In this document: in pieces, positions 51,215-59,882 of the stretch
How positions within the stretch are numbered: position 1 is the first letter of the stretch
Layout of the letters: every line of letters starts with the position of its first letter
Assembly (NCBI RefSeq): GCF_022662475.1
Contig: NZ_JAKNQQ010000002.1
Span: forward strand, 806,001 to 870,000
DNA from: Sphingomonas sp. TREG-RG-20F-R18-01
GTDB lineage: Bacteria > Pseudomonadota > Alphaproteobacteria > Sphingomonadales > Sphingomonadaceae
DNA: 64,000 bases
Reading direction: 5' to 3'
Position numbers and translations under genes: made by a program
The notes under the pieces: model-generated
The model's database searches: none
What the model was told of the DNA's origin: nothing
Seen by the model: only the letters and a program-made list of their open reading frames with translations

Positions 51215-51895
51215 TTATCCGCCCAGCTTCCCGAACTGCGCCTCATAGCCTGCACGGTCGCCAGCGCTGAGCAATTTGGCCTGTTCGATCCAACGGTCGC
51301 GCGTCATCCGCCCGCGGAAAGCGCCGAGCTTCGCGTCGAGCGCTTCGGCGTCGGATGGGCTGAGGGCGGCGATCTGGTCGACCCGCGTGATTCCCTGTTC
51401 GGCGAGCGTCGCGGCGAGCTTGGGGCCGAGGCCCTTGATCTGCGTGAGGCCCCCGGTTGCGGCAAGCGGTGCGGCAGCGGAGGCCGCGGCAGGCGCGGGT
51501 GTGGGCGCGGCGATCGCGACCGGCGCCGGGGTAGGGCTCGGCGCAGGACTTGGGACCGCGCGCGGGGGCGGCGCATCTTCCGGGGTGCGCGCCGCGACTG
51601 GCGCTTGACGATCAGTATCTTGCGAAGAACGCTCGGGCACGTCCGAGGATAGCGTCGCGACTTCGGTCCCGTCCGCCGAGACCGTTGGCTCGTGCGTCGC
51701 ACCGTGCGCCTCGGCGACCTCGAAATTCTCCTGGACCTGCTTGCGCGCATTCCTGCGGCGGCGGGCGAGCATGCTGCCCCACACGATCGTCGCCACCGCC
51801 AGCACGGCGAGCACCACCATCAACGCGACGTGGACGGTGGTGATCGGCACCATGAAGTCGATCGCCTGGTTCGGATTGTCGGGCGTGGCGGCCAT
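51215..51895 (-). CDS. membrane-anchored helix-hairpin-helix protein
   Basis: This 226-residue protein has one N-terminal membrane helix (about 22-43, VALMVVLAVLAVATIVWGSM), a basic patch RRRRNARKQ, a long Pro/Ala-rich disordered linker (about 100-150) and a C-terminal helix-hairpin-helix domain, LTQIKGLGPKLAATLAEQGI followed by RVDQIAALSP. Such proteins occur in sphingomonads next to purD; the HhH fold may bind DNA or protein. Function unknown. Confidence 0.8.
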   Translation of the reverse strand: MAATPDNPNQAIDFMVPITTVHVALMVVLAVLAVATIVWGSMLARRRRNARKQVQENFEVAEAHGATHEPTVSADGTEVATLSSDVPERSSQDTDRQAPVAARTPEDAPPPRAVPSPAPSPTPAPVAIAAPTPAPAAASAAAPLAATGGLTQIKGLGPKLAATLAEQGITRVDQIAALSPSDAEALDAKLGAFRGRMTRDRWIEQAKLLSAGDRAGYEAQFGKLGG

Positions 51896-51957
51896 CGGAT
51901 ACTCCTACATCGGTCGCGCGGTCCTAGCGCAGGCCGTCCATCGCCGTCGCGTGGAAA

Positions 51958-53229
51958 TTAAGCGCGATCGTCCGCGCGCGCGATCTCGCGCCAGCCGATG
52001 TCGCGGCGCCAGAAGCCGGTCGGGAAATCGATCGCGTCGACACCACGATAGGCGGCGTCGCGCGCCGCGCCGATCGTCTCGCCGAGCGCGGTCACCGCCA
52101 GCACGCGGCCGCCCGACGCGACGATGCCGCTTTCGGTCTGGCGGGTCCCCGCCTGGAAGACGATCGTGCCGGTCAATTCGGCGTCGGCAATGCCGTGGAT
52201 CGCACCGCCCGCCTCGGGCGTGCCGGGATAGCCGTTCGCGGCGAGCACCACCGTCAGCGCAACCGCATCGCGCCACTGCGCCCCGCCGTGTTCGGCAAGC
52301 GTGCCCTGCGCGACCGCGAGCAGGATCGGCACCAGATCGGACTCGAGCCGCATCATCAGCACCTGGCATTCGGGATCGCCGAAGCGCGCATTATATTCGA
52401 TCAGCTTGGGGCCATCGGCGGTGAGCATCAGCCCGGCATAGAGCACGCCCGAAAACGGCGTCCCCGCCGCCGCCATCGCCGCCACCGTCGGCGCCACGAT
52501 CTCGTCGAGCGCGCGGGCCTCCAGTTCGGGGGTCAGCACGCGTGCGGGGCTGTAGGCGCCCATGCCGCCGGTATTGGGGCCGCTGTCGCCCTCGCCGACG
52601 CGCTTGTGGTCCTGCGCGGAGCCGAACGGGAGGATCGCGGTGCCGTCGGTCAGGACGAACAGGCTGGCTTCCTCGCCGTCGAGGAATTCCTCGATCACCG
52701 CTTCGCCGCCGGGTTCGGCGAACAGGTCGCCCAGCGCCGCCTCGGCCTCGCCGAGCGTCGCTGCGACCGTCACACCCTTGCCCGCCGCGAGACCGTCCGC
52801 CTTGACCACCACCGGCAGCAGGAAGCCGCCGAGCGATGCCAGACCCTCGTCGAGCGTCTTTACATGGACATAGCGCGCGGTCGGGATATGCGCGGCGTCG
52901 CACAGCGCCTTGGTGAACGCCTTCGATCCCTCGAGTTGCGCGGCGGCCTTGTCCGGCCCGAACACCGCGAATCCCGCCGCCCGCAGCGAATCGCCGAGCC
53001 CGTCGACCAGCGGCGCTTCCGGCCCGATCACAACCAGTTCGATCGCGTTGGTCGTGCAAAACGCAGTGGTCGTTGCATGATCGCGGACGTCGAGCCCGAC
53101 GAGCGTCGCATGTTCCGCAATCCCCGGGTTGCCCGGCGCGGCAAAGAGCGTATCGCACAGCGGCGACATCGCGAGCTTCCAGGCCAGCGCGTGTTCGCGA
53201 CCACCCGATCCGATCAGTAGGATATTCAT
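51958..53229 (-). CDS. purD: phosphoribosylamine-glycine ligase
   Basis: This 423-residue ATP-grasp enzyme catalyses the second step of purine synthesis. [20 protein letters not shown] starts the protein, [20 protein letters not shown] is the ATP-binding loop, [13 protein letters not shown] and [20 protein letters not shown] are diagnostic. The ATG at 53229 overlaps by two bases the ATG of xseA on the other strand (CATG). A longer in-frame extension upstream would lie entirely inside xseA and is rejected. Confidence 0.96.
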   Translation of the reverse strand: MNILLIGSGGREHALAWKLAMSPLCDTLFAAPGNPGIAEHATLVGLDVRDHATTTAFCTTNAIELVVIGPEAPLVDGLGDSLRAAGFAVFGPDKAAAQLEGSKAFTKALCDAAHIPTARYVHVKTLDEGLASLGGFLLPVVVKADGLAAGKGVTVAATLGEAEAALGDLFAEPGGEAVIEEFLDGEEASLFVLTDGTAILPFGSAQDHKRVGEGDSGPNTGGMGAYSPARVLTPELEARALDEIVAPTVAAMAAAGTPFSGVLYAGLMLTADGPKLIEYNARFGDPECQVLMMRLESDLVPILLAVAQGTLAEHGGAQWRDAVALTVVLAANGYPGTPEAGGAIHGIADAELTGTIVFQAGTRQTESGIVASGGRVLAVTALGETIGAARDAAYRGVDAIDFPTGFWRRDIGWREIARADDRA

Positions 53230-54628
53230 GTCGGACCCTCTTTTTGACGCCGCGGCCCGCCTCCTAGCCCTGGATGCCGCCGCCGACAACGCCACTCCGG
53301 CGGCTGCCTCCCCGGGCAATTCGGTGATGAGCGTTGGCGAGTTCGCGGGCAAGCTGAAGCGCACGGTCGAAAGCGAGTTCGGCAGCGTGCGGCTGCGTGG
53401 CGAAATCTCGGGCTATAAGCGCGTCGCGTCGGGCCATGCCTATCTGAGCCTCAAGGACGACAGCGCGGTGCTCGACGGCGTGATCTGGAAGGGCCAGGTC
53501 GCCGCCCTCGGGTTCCAGCCGCAGGACGGCGCGGAGGTGATCGTCAGCGGGCGGATCACGACCTATCCGGGCCGCTCGAAATACCAGATCATCATCGACC
53601 GGATGGAACTGGCGGGCGAGGGCGCGCTGATGGCGCTGCTCGAGAAGTTGAAGGCGAAGCTCGCCGCCGAGGGGCTGTTCTCCGCCGAGCGCAAGCAATT
53701 GCTGCCGTTCATGCCGCGGACGATCGGCGTCGTCACGTCACCGACCGGCGCGGTGATCCGTGACATCCTTCACCGGCTCGAGGATCGCTGCCCGACGCAT
53801 GTGCTGGTGTGGCCGGTCAAGGTGCAGGGCGCGGGCGCGGCGGAGGAAGTCGCCAGGGCGATCCGCGGGTTCGACGCGATGCCGCCCGAGACGCGGCCCG
53901 ACCTCGTCATCGTCGCGCGCGGCGGCGGGTCTATCGAGGATCTGTGGGCGTTCAACGAGGAAGTCGTCGTCCGTGCGCTCGCGGCGTGCAGCATCCCGAC
54001 GATCTCCGCGATCGGGCATGAGACCGACACTACGCTCGCCGACTTCGCCGCCGACCGGCGCGCGCCAACGCCGACCGCCGCAGCCGAGATCGCGGTCCCG
54101 GTGCTCGAAGACCTGCGCCTGACGATCGCGGGCTATGGCCAGCGCACCGGCAAATGCGCGCGGCGCTATCACGACCGCGGACGCGAGCAACTGACAGCGC
54201 TGGTCCGCGTGCTGCCCAAGCGCGACGCGCTGCTCGGCCCGCAGCGCCAGCGCGCGGACGACGTCGGCGCGCGGCTCGACCGCGGGCTCGAACGCCGCGT
54301 GACGCTCGCGCGCGGGCAGCTCGACCGCTCGGCGGGGGCGCTGCGGCTCGCGACGCTCGAACGCCAGCTCGAGCGCGCGCGCGATCGCACCGCGGCGGCG
54401 TGGCGGCTGGTCCAGTCGCTCGGGCCGAACAGCATTCTCGACCGGGGGTATGCGTTCGTCTCGACCCGCGCGGCGGTGGGCGGGGAGGTCGTCGGATCGG
54501 CGGCGGCGGCGCGCGCGGCGGGGTCCGTGACGCTCCATTTCCGCGATGGCGAGGTCGATGCCAAGGTTGAGCGCGGCGGCGGCAAGGCGTATGCTGGTCC
54601 ATCCGGCGACCAGCCGACGCTGCTCTAG
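53228..54628 (+). CDS. xseA: exodeoxyribonuclease VII large subunit
   Basis: This 466-residue subunit has an N-terminal OB-fold ([20 protein letters not shown] to about 130), then [20 protein letters not shown] and [40 protein letters not shown], and a coiled-coil C terminus rich in Arg and Leu ending at [17 protein letters not shown] at 53228 has TAGGATATTC upstream. This upstream sequence lies inside purD, because the two genes diverge from overlapping start codons. Met34 could be an alternative start. Confidence 0.95.
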   Translation: MSDPLFDAAARLLALDAAADNATPAAASPGNSVMSVGEFAGKLKRTVESEFGSVRLRGEISGYKRVASGHAYLSLKDDSAVLDGVIWKGQVAALGFQPQDGAEVIVSGRITTYPGRSKYQIIIDRMELAGEGALMALLEKLKAKLAAEGLFSAERKQLLPFMPRTIGVVTSPTGAVIRDILHRLEDRCPTHVLVWPVKVQGAGAAEEVARAIRGFDAMPPETRPDLVIVARGGGSIEDLWAFNEEVVVRALAACSIPTISAIGHETDTTLADFAADRRAPTPTAAAEIAVPVLEDLRLTIAGYGQRTGKCARRYHDRGREQLTALVRVLPKRDALLGPQRQRADDVGARLDRGLERRVTLARGQLDRSAGALRLATLERQLERARDRTAAAWRLVQSLGPNSILDRGYAFVSTRAAVGGEVVGSAAAARAAGSVTLHFRDGEVDAKVERGGGKAYAGPSGDQPTLL

Positions 54629-54658
54629 CCTGTTCTCCTGTTCGAAAGCGCCGCTCCG

Positions 54659-54868
54659 ATGCTCATGTCCAATACCGATCGCCCGGCGCGGCTCCATTTC
54701 ATGGCGAACGGTTTTCGGGTGCTGAACCCGGGCGATCATGTCGTCTGCGCGGTGTCGGGGACGCGGATCGCGCTCGACGACCTGCGCTACTGGAACGTCG
54801 CGCGGCAGGAGGCCTATGCCACCGCGGCGCTGGCCACCCAGGCGATGGGTGACGGCGCTGCCGCATAA
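54659..54868 (+). CDS. DUF2093 family small protein
   Basis: This 69-residue soluble protein contains ARLHFMANGFRVLNPGDHVV followed by CAVSGTRIALDDLRYWNV, the signature of DUF2093, a short family found in sphingomonads and other Alphaproteobacteria. Function unknown. An internal ATG at 54665 is also possible. Its end overlaps the start of the M23 peptidase gene by 20 bases, suggesting co-translation. Confidence 0.85.
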   Translation: MLMSNTDRPARLHFMANGFRVLNPGDHVVCAVSGTRIALDDLRYWNVARQEAYATAALATQAMGDGAAA

Positions 54869-55778
54869 GCGGCGCGCGCGGGGGGCGTCGACCCGCCGTG
54901 CCGTGTACGCGGTCGCCATGATCCTGGCGGCCGCCCCGTTCGTTCCGGCCCGGGCGCAGGATCGTCGCGCGACGGCGCCTGTGCCGCGCGCGGACGGCGT
55001 CGCCGGCGCGGGGTTTCGCTATGCGGGGAGCATGATCCAGGGCGGGCTGGTGCGCGCGACCGCGCCCGAGCGGACGACGCAGGTCCTGTTCGACGGCGTG
55101 GCGGTTCCGGTCGCACCCGATGGCCGGTTCGTCATCGCGTTCGATCGCGACGCCGGGCCGAGCGCGTCGCTCGTCGCCATGCGTGACGACGGCAGCATCG
55201 TCCGCGACACGCTGACCGTCGCGCCACGCGCGTGGGATATCTCGCGGCTGGCAACACTCCCCAAGATCCCCGTGCCGCAACCCGAGTTCGACCGGTTGCG
55301 CCCCGCCGAACTCGCGCAGATCGCGGCCGCGCGCCGGATCCAGACCGATGCGCAGGGGTGGCGACAGGCGTTCGTCTGGCCGACGACCGGGCGGATCTCG
55401 ACGCTGTTCGGGTCGCAGCGGATCTACCAGAATGGCGAGGCGGGGTCGTATCACTCCGGGCTCGACGTCGCCAAGCCGACCGGCTCGGTGATCGTCGCGC
55501 CGGCGGACGGGGTGGTGATCCTGGCGGCGGACCATCCCTTCACGCTCGAGGGCAACCTGCTGATGATCGACCACGGCATGGGGGTGAACACGGCCTTCCT
55601 GCATCTGTCGCGAATCGACGTGCGGGTCGGCGACCATGTCCGGCGTGGCCAGCCGGTCGCGCTGTCCGGCGCCACCGGCCGCGCGACCGGGCCGCACCTG
55701 CATTGGAGCCTGCGCTGGCGCGATGCGAAGATCGATCCGCTGCTGGTGGCGGGGCCGATGCCCAAGGTGGAAAAGTAG
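54849..55778 (+). CDS. M23 family metallopeptidase
   Basis: This 309-residue exported protein has a short signal peptide (STRRAVYAVAMILAAAPFVP then ARAQ) and a C-terminal LytM/M23 domain with SYHSGLDVAKPTGSVIVAPA (zinc ligands HxxxD) and GRATGPHLHWSLRWRDAKID (HxH). The N-terminal part is a beta-rich domain seen in similar proteins. Start GTG at 54849 is inferred because the signal peptide begins a few residues on and no ATG fits better. Both zinc motifs are complete, so it is probably an active endopeptidase; substrate inferred as peptidoglycan. Confidence 0.86.
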   Translation: MTALPHKRRARGASTRRAVYAVAMILAAAPFVPARAQDRRATAPVPRADGVAGAGFRYAGSMIQGGLVRATAPERTTQVLFDGVAVPVAPDGRFVIAFDRDAGPSASLVAMRDDGSIVRDTLTVAPRAWDISRLATLPKIPVPQPEFDRLRPAELAQIAAARRIQTDAQGWRQAFVWPTTGRISTLFGSQRIYQNGEAGSYHSGLDVAKPTGSVIVAPADGVVILAADHPFTLEGNLLMIDHGMGVNTAFLHLSRIDVRVGDHVRRGQPVALSGATGRATGPHLHWSLRWRDAKIDPLLVAGPMPKVEK

Positions 55779-55813
55779 CGTTTTGTGTGCGTTGCAGCAC
55801 AAGTGTTGCGCAA

Positions 55814-55842
55814 TTGTAACAGCGCGACGCAATTAATATTGA
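55814..55842 (+). promoter_or_regulatory. possible promoter of the first TonB-dependent receptor
   Basis: TTGTAA, a 17-base spacer and TATTGA in an AT-rich stretch about 105 bases before the receptor start. Consensus match is moderate. Confidence 0.35.
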
Positions 55843-55947
55843 TCTGTTTACAATGTGACCGGTTCGGGACAATTTACCTCATCGCGTCAGGCCTATCGGC
55901 CTGGGGGCATACGCAGCGCCACAGCGCGCAAATGGGGAAACTATCAG

Positions 55948-58941
55948 ATGCAATCGACGCATAGCCGATCCTTGTCTCGCCTTCGTCAGGGCGCCGCGCC
56001 GTTGGCGCTGTTCATTGCACTCTCGACCTCTTCGGCGTTCGCGCAAACCGCGCCGGCGACTGCGCCCGGACAGGATGCACCGGCCGCGGTACAGGCACCG
56101 CTGCCCACCGACACGTCGACGACCAGTTCGGCACCGGACCAGGATATCGTCGTCACCGGGTCGCTGTTCCGTCGCACCAATACCGAAACGCCGTCGCCGG
56201 TGACCGTGCTGACCGGAGAGACGCTGACGCGCGCCGGCATCACCAACATCAACGACGCCGTGCGATCGATCTCGGCCGATGGCGCCGGCTCGATTTCCAC
56301 GGGCTTCACCAACGGGTTCTCGGCGGGCGGGGCTGCCGTATCGCTGCGCGGACTTGGCGTTTCCTCGACGCTGGTGCTGATCGACGGCCTGCGGAGCACG
56401 AACTTCCCGCTCAACGATGACGGCCACAACGCCTATGTCGATCTCAACTCGATCCCGTTCAGCGCGGTGGAGCGGATCGAGGTGCTGAAGGACGGCGCGT
56501 CGTCCAGCTACGGCGCGGATGCGATCGGTGGCGTCGTCAACATCATCATGAAAAAGCATTACACCGGTCTGGCCGGGACGGTCGAGGGTGGTGTCAGCGA
56601 GAAGGGCGACGGTGCCCGCTATCGCGCCAACCTGACCGCAGGCTACGGCGACTATGATGCCAAGGGATGGAACGTCTACGTCAACGCGGAATATCAGCGC
56701 GATCAGGCGATTTCGGCGACGTCGCGTGGCTTTCCGTTCAACACGCTCGACCTGAAGACGAACGGTCTGCCGGGCGGTCTGGACAATAATACCGCTGACA
56801 GTTCGCTGACGACGGCAACGACGGATGCGATCGTCCGACGCGCGCCGCAAACCAATCTCAACGATCCCTACGCAGGCGGTGTCGCCTTCGGCAATTCGCA
56901 GCTGCTCACCTCGGCAGCGAATTGCGTCAACGGAACCTTCACCGTCGCAGGAACCAGCAACAATGGGACGGCGTGCAAGCACGACATCGCGAAGGAATAC
57001 GGATCCCGCTACAATGACATCCAGCCGCAGCAGGAGCGGTACAACTTCTCCGGTCGGCTCAGTTTCCGCGTCAGCGATGCGATCTCTGGCTACCTTACGG
57101 GGAGCTACTCGCACAGCCAGGTGACCATCGGCCGCGCGCCTGGCGCGATTCGCCAGACGCAGCCTTACGGCGCGTCGCCGGCGCTCGCGTCGAACAACCC
57201 GGGTATCGTCCTGCCGGTCTATGTCTGCGCCGCAGGCGTGAACTGCTCGATCGACGCCAATCGGCAACTCAACCCCAACAACCCGTTCGCGGCGGAAGGC
57301 AATGCCGCGCGGATCTACTATTTGTTCGGTGACATTCCGGTCGGTACCAACCGCAAGAACGAGGTCCTGCGGGCCGCGGGTGGCCTGACGGGCGATTTCG
57401 AGGGCGGCTATCATTGGAAGATCGACGCGGTTGCGGCCCGCGACAATTTCTCGATCACCTCCTACGGCGTGATCAACATCGCGGGCCTGAAGCAGGCGAT
57501 CAACACCGGCGCCTATAATTTCGTCAATCCATCGGCCAATAGCCAGGCGGTCCGGGACCTGATCGCGCCGACGTATACGGTGCCGTCGCATACCTCGATG
57601 CTATCGCTCGATGCGTCGATCGCCAAGGACGTGTTCGAGCTCCCGGGTGGCATGCTGCAGTTTGCCGTGGGTGGGCAGGTCCGCCGCGAAACCCAGGAAA
57701 ACAACAGCATCAACGCGAATCTGGATCGCTATGCCAACACGTCGGCGGCATTCGGCAAGCATACCGTTGCTGCAGGGTATTTCGAGGTCAACGCGCCGAT
57801 CCTGACCACGCTGGAGGTCAACGGATCGGGTCGCTACGACCATTATTCGGAAGGCTTCAGCCACTTCTCGCCCAAGATCGGTGCCAAGTGGACGCCGATC
57901 AAGCAGCTTGCGATCCGCGGGACCTATTCGAACGGGTTCCGGGCGCCGACCTTCGCTGAAAACAACCCGCGGTCCAGCTATGCCGGCTTCGTCTCGATCA
58001 CGCCGCCGACAAGCTTCCAGCTGGCGCACGGTGGGCTCATCACGGGTGCCAACCCGAACACCAACCCCTATGCGCAAGCGTACAACATCGGTTCCGGCTT
58101 TTCGGGCAACCCGAACCTGAAGCCCGAGAAGTCGCGCAGCTTCACGGCCGGCGCGGTATTCGAGCCGATCCATAACGTCAGCTTCACGGTCGATTACTAT
58201 AACATCAAGAAGACTGATGTGATCGTTACGGGACCTGACGCACTGGTTGCGCGCAGCGCGTATTTCGCCGGAACGGCATTGCCGGCCGGCTATACGGTTG
58301 CGGCGGTCGACGCGCCCGATCCGTTGTTCCCGAACGCCCTGCCGCGCGTGCTGATCATCAACGCGCCCTACGTCAACGCGGGCTCCGCCAAGGTGTCCGG
58401 CGTCGACTTCGGGGCCAATGTCAGCGTTCCGGTCAAGGACGGCGTACGCTTCGTCAGCCGCCTCGATCTGACCTATCTGATCCAATATGATCTGAACCCG
58501 GGCAACGGGTCGCCGGTCCAGAAATATGCCGGTACGCTTGGACCATATGAACTGTCGTCCGGCGCCGGTACCCCGCGGGTTCGCGGTAACTGGCAGAACA
58601 CGCTCGAGCTCGGCGATTTCTCGCTGTCGGCGACGACCTATTACGTGTCGCGGATCAAGGAAGTCGCTGCGGACGAAGGTGCGGACACGAGCTGCGCAGG
58701 CGGCAACCTGTACGGCACCGGTCAGAGCTTCTGCTACATCCGACGCTTTATCTACGCCGACGTGAGTGCCCAGCTGAAGGTCAACGACAGCTTCAATCTC
58801 AACCTGTTTGTCGGCAACATCACGGGCGAGCGTGCCCCGGTCGCTCCTGCATCCTACTCCGGCACCAACTATCTGCCGACCTGGCATATCGCTGGTGTCG
58901 TCGGGCGGACGTTCCGTGCGGGTGCGTCGTTCAAGTTCTGA
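55948..58941 (+). CDS. TonB-dependent receptor 1
   Basis: This 997-residue outer membrane receptor has a signal peptide (LRQGAAPLALFIALSTSSAF then AQ), a Pro/Ala/Thr linker, a TonB-box-like DQDIVVTGSLF near 67, and a plug domain with AAVSLRGLGVSSTLVLIDGL and RIEVLKDGASSSYGADAIGG followed by VVNIIMKK. The barrel carries paired cysteines in loops (AANCVNGTF...GTACKHD; YVCAAGVNCS) and FSGNPNLKPEKSRSFTAGAV, and ends in GRTFRAGASFKF with terminal Phe. Closely resembles the partial receptor at 63482. The ligand cannot be told from sequence. Confidence 0.93.
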   Translation: MQSTHSRSLSRLRQGAAPLALFIALSTSSAFAQTAPATAPGQDAPAAVQAPLPTDTSTTSSAPDQDIVVTGSLFRRTNTETPSPVTVLTGETLTRAGITNINDAVRSISADGAGSISTGFTNGFSAGGAAVSLRGLGVSSTLVLIDGLRSTNFPLNDDGHNAYVDLNSIPFSAVERIEVLKDGASSSYGADAIGGVVNIIMKKHYTGLAGTVEGGVSEKGDGARYRANLTAGYGDYDAKGWNVYVNAEYQRDQAISATSRGFPFNTLDLKTNGLPGGLDNNTADSSLTTATTDAIVRRAPQTNLNDPYAGGVAFGNSQLLTSAANCVNGTFTVAGTSNNGTACKHDIAKEYGSRYNDIQPQQERYNFSGRLSFRVSDAISGYLTGSYSHSQVTIGRAPGAIRQTQPYGASPALASNNPGIVLPVYVCAAGVNCSIDANRQLNPNNPFAAEGNAARIYYLFGDIPVGTNRKNEVLRAAGGLTGDFEGGYHWKIDAVAARDNFSITSYGVINIAGLKQAINTGAYNFVNPSANSQAVRDLIAPTYTVPSHTSMLSLDASIAKDVFELPGGMLQFAVGGQVRRETQENNSINANLDRYANTSAAFGKHTVAAGYFEVNAPILTTLEVNGSGRYDHYSEGFSHFSPKIGAKWTPIKQLAIRGTYSNGFRAPTFAENNPRSSYAGFVSITPPTSFQLAHGGLITGANPNTNPYAQAYNIGSGFSGNPNLKPEKSRSFTAGAVFEPIHNVSFTVDYYNIKKTDVIVTGPDALVARSAYFAGTALPAGYTVAAVDAPDPLFPNALPRVLIINAPYVNAGSAKVSGVDFGANVSVPVKDGVRFVSRLDLTYLIQYDLNPGNGSPVQKYAGTLGPYELSSGAGTPRVRGNWQNTLELGDFSLSATTYYVSRIKEVAADEGADTSCAGGNLYGTGQSFCYIRRFIYADVSAQLKVNDSFNLNLFVGNITGERAPVAPASYSGTNYLPTWHIAGVVGRTFRAGASFKF

Positions 58942-58980
58942 TCGGCCCGAACCCGCTTCGGCCAGGCTGAAGTCACCTCA

Positions 58981-59017
58981 GGAAACGGGGCGGAACGCAG
59001 GTTCCGCCCCGTTTTCC
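58981..59017. terminator. bidirectional terminator between receptor 1 and the small periplasmic gene
   Basis: A 12-bp GC-rich core (ACGGGGCGGAAC-GCAG-GTTCCGCCCCGT) is extended by A and T arms so that both strands end in a short T run. It lies 40 bases after the receptor stop and serves the converging gene at 59091 as well. Confidence 0.85.
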
Positions 59018-59090
59018 ATGTCCGCCAGGTCGCGCCGGCATGCCGCCTTGATCCACGTGACCGGCGGTCCGTTCCGTCAAAGCTACGTCC

Positions 59091-59630
59091 TCAATTCACG
59101 CGACGCGCCTTCACCGCTGGCTGGCCGCCCACGCTCATCTGAAAGCTGCCGAGCGCCGCGCGTTTGATGTGGATCCTGTCGCCTATTCTGGGGCGACGTC
59201 CGATCACATTGTCGTCGGTCTGTGCCCAGCGCGCGCCGTCCGCCATCCGCAGCGTCCATCGGCCAGCCGAGTCGACCTGCGCGTCGGTCACGCTGGTGTC
59301 GATAAAGTCGATCTCCGGAGATCCGCTGAAGATCGAAAGGCCGGGAACGCCGATCCCGAACAGCGACCGCCGCGCCTGCCGAACCTGTTGCGAATCGACG
59401 ATCACGACATCCCGGCGCGCTTCGGCCGTATCGAGGGTCGCAACGGAGGCATCGAAGCATGCCAGGCGCGCGGTCGCATCGTGAATCGGACGGCATCGCA
59501 CGACATCGGCCAATGCCTTCGAACGGGGTTCCCCGGTTCGGTCAGCCGCGGCGATGCCAACCGGGGTGGCGCCCAGGGCAAGCGTCGTCGCGACCGCGAC
59601 GGCGGTCGCCAGTGTCATTCTTGCGCGCAC
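59091..59630 (-). CDS. exported protein with C-x(n)-RLxCFD motif, unknown function
   Basis: This 179-residue protein has a signal peptide (MTLATAVAVATTLALGATPV), then VRCRPIHDATARLACFDASV, a two-cysteine motif seen in periplasmic proteins of Proteobacteria, and a C-terminal beta domain (RWTLRMADGARWAQTDDNVI, then RIHIKRAALGSFQMSVGG). GTG at 59630 is preferred because GAGGA lies six bases upstream; ATG at 59618 is the alternative. It sits alone between receptor genes on the opposite strand. Function unknown. Confidence 0.72.
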   Translation of the reverse strand: MRARMTLATAVAVATTLALGATPVGIAAADRTGEPRSKALADVVRCRPIHDATARLACFDASVATLDTAEARRDVVIVDSQQVRQARRSLFGIGVPGLSIFSGSPEIDFIDTSVTDAQVDSAGRWTLRMADGARWAQTDDNVIGRRPRIGDRIHIKRAALGSFQMSVGGQPAVKARRVN

Positions 59631-59882
59631 ATCGTGTCCTCGGTTGGGGATTTGCACCGCGCGATACGACCCGGTGCGTTGGTCAGCAAGCGCCCCGCCG
59701 GTGGTGTGTCAGATTTGCTACATCAATGATGCAATATGATGCCACTGCGCAATGTTGGTACTTTTATACTTTTGTAACACGATCTCGGCAGTAAAGAACC
59801 GTCGCAAGCACAGTCGGCTACCGACCGTCGCTGTCATGCTACCGCTCGAGGCGGTACCATACCAATAGGAACCAATCCACCA

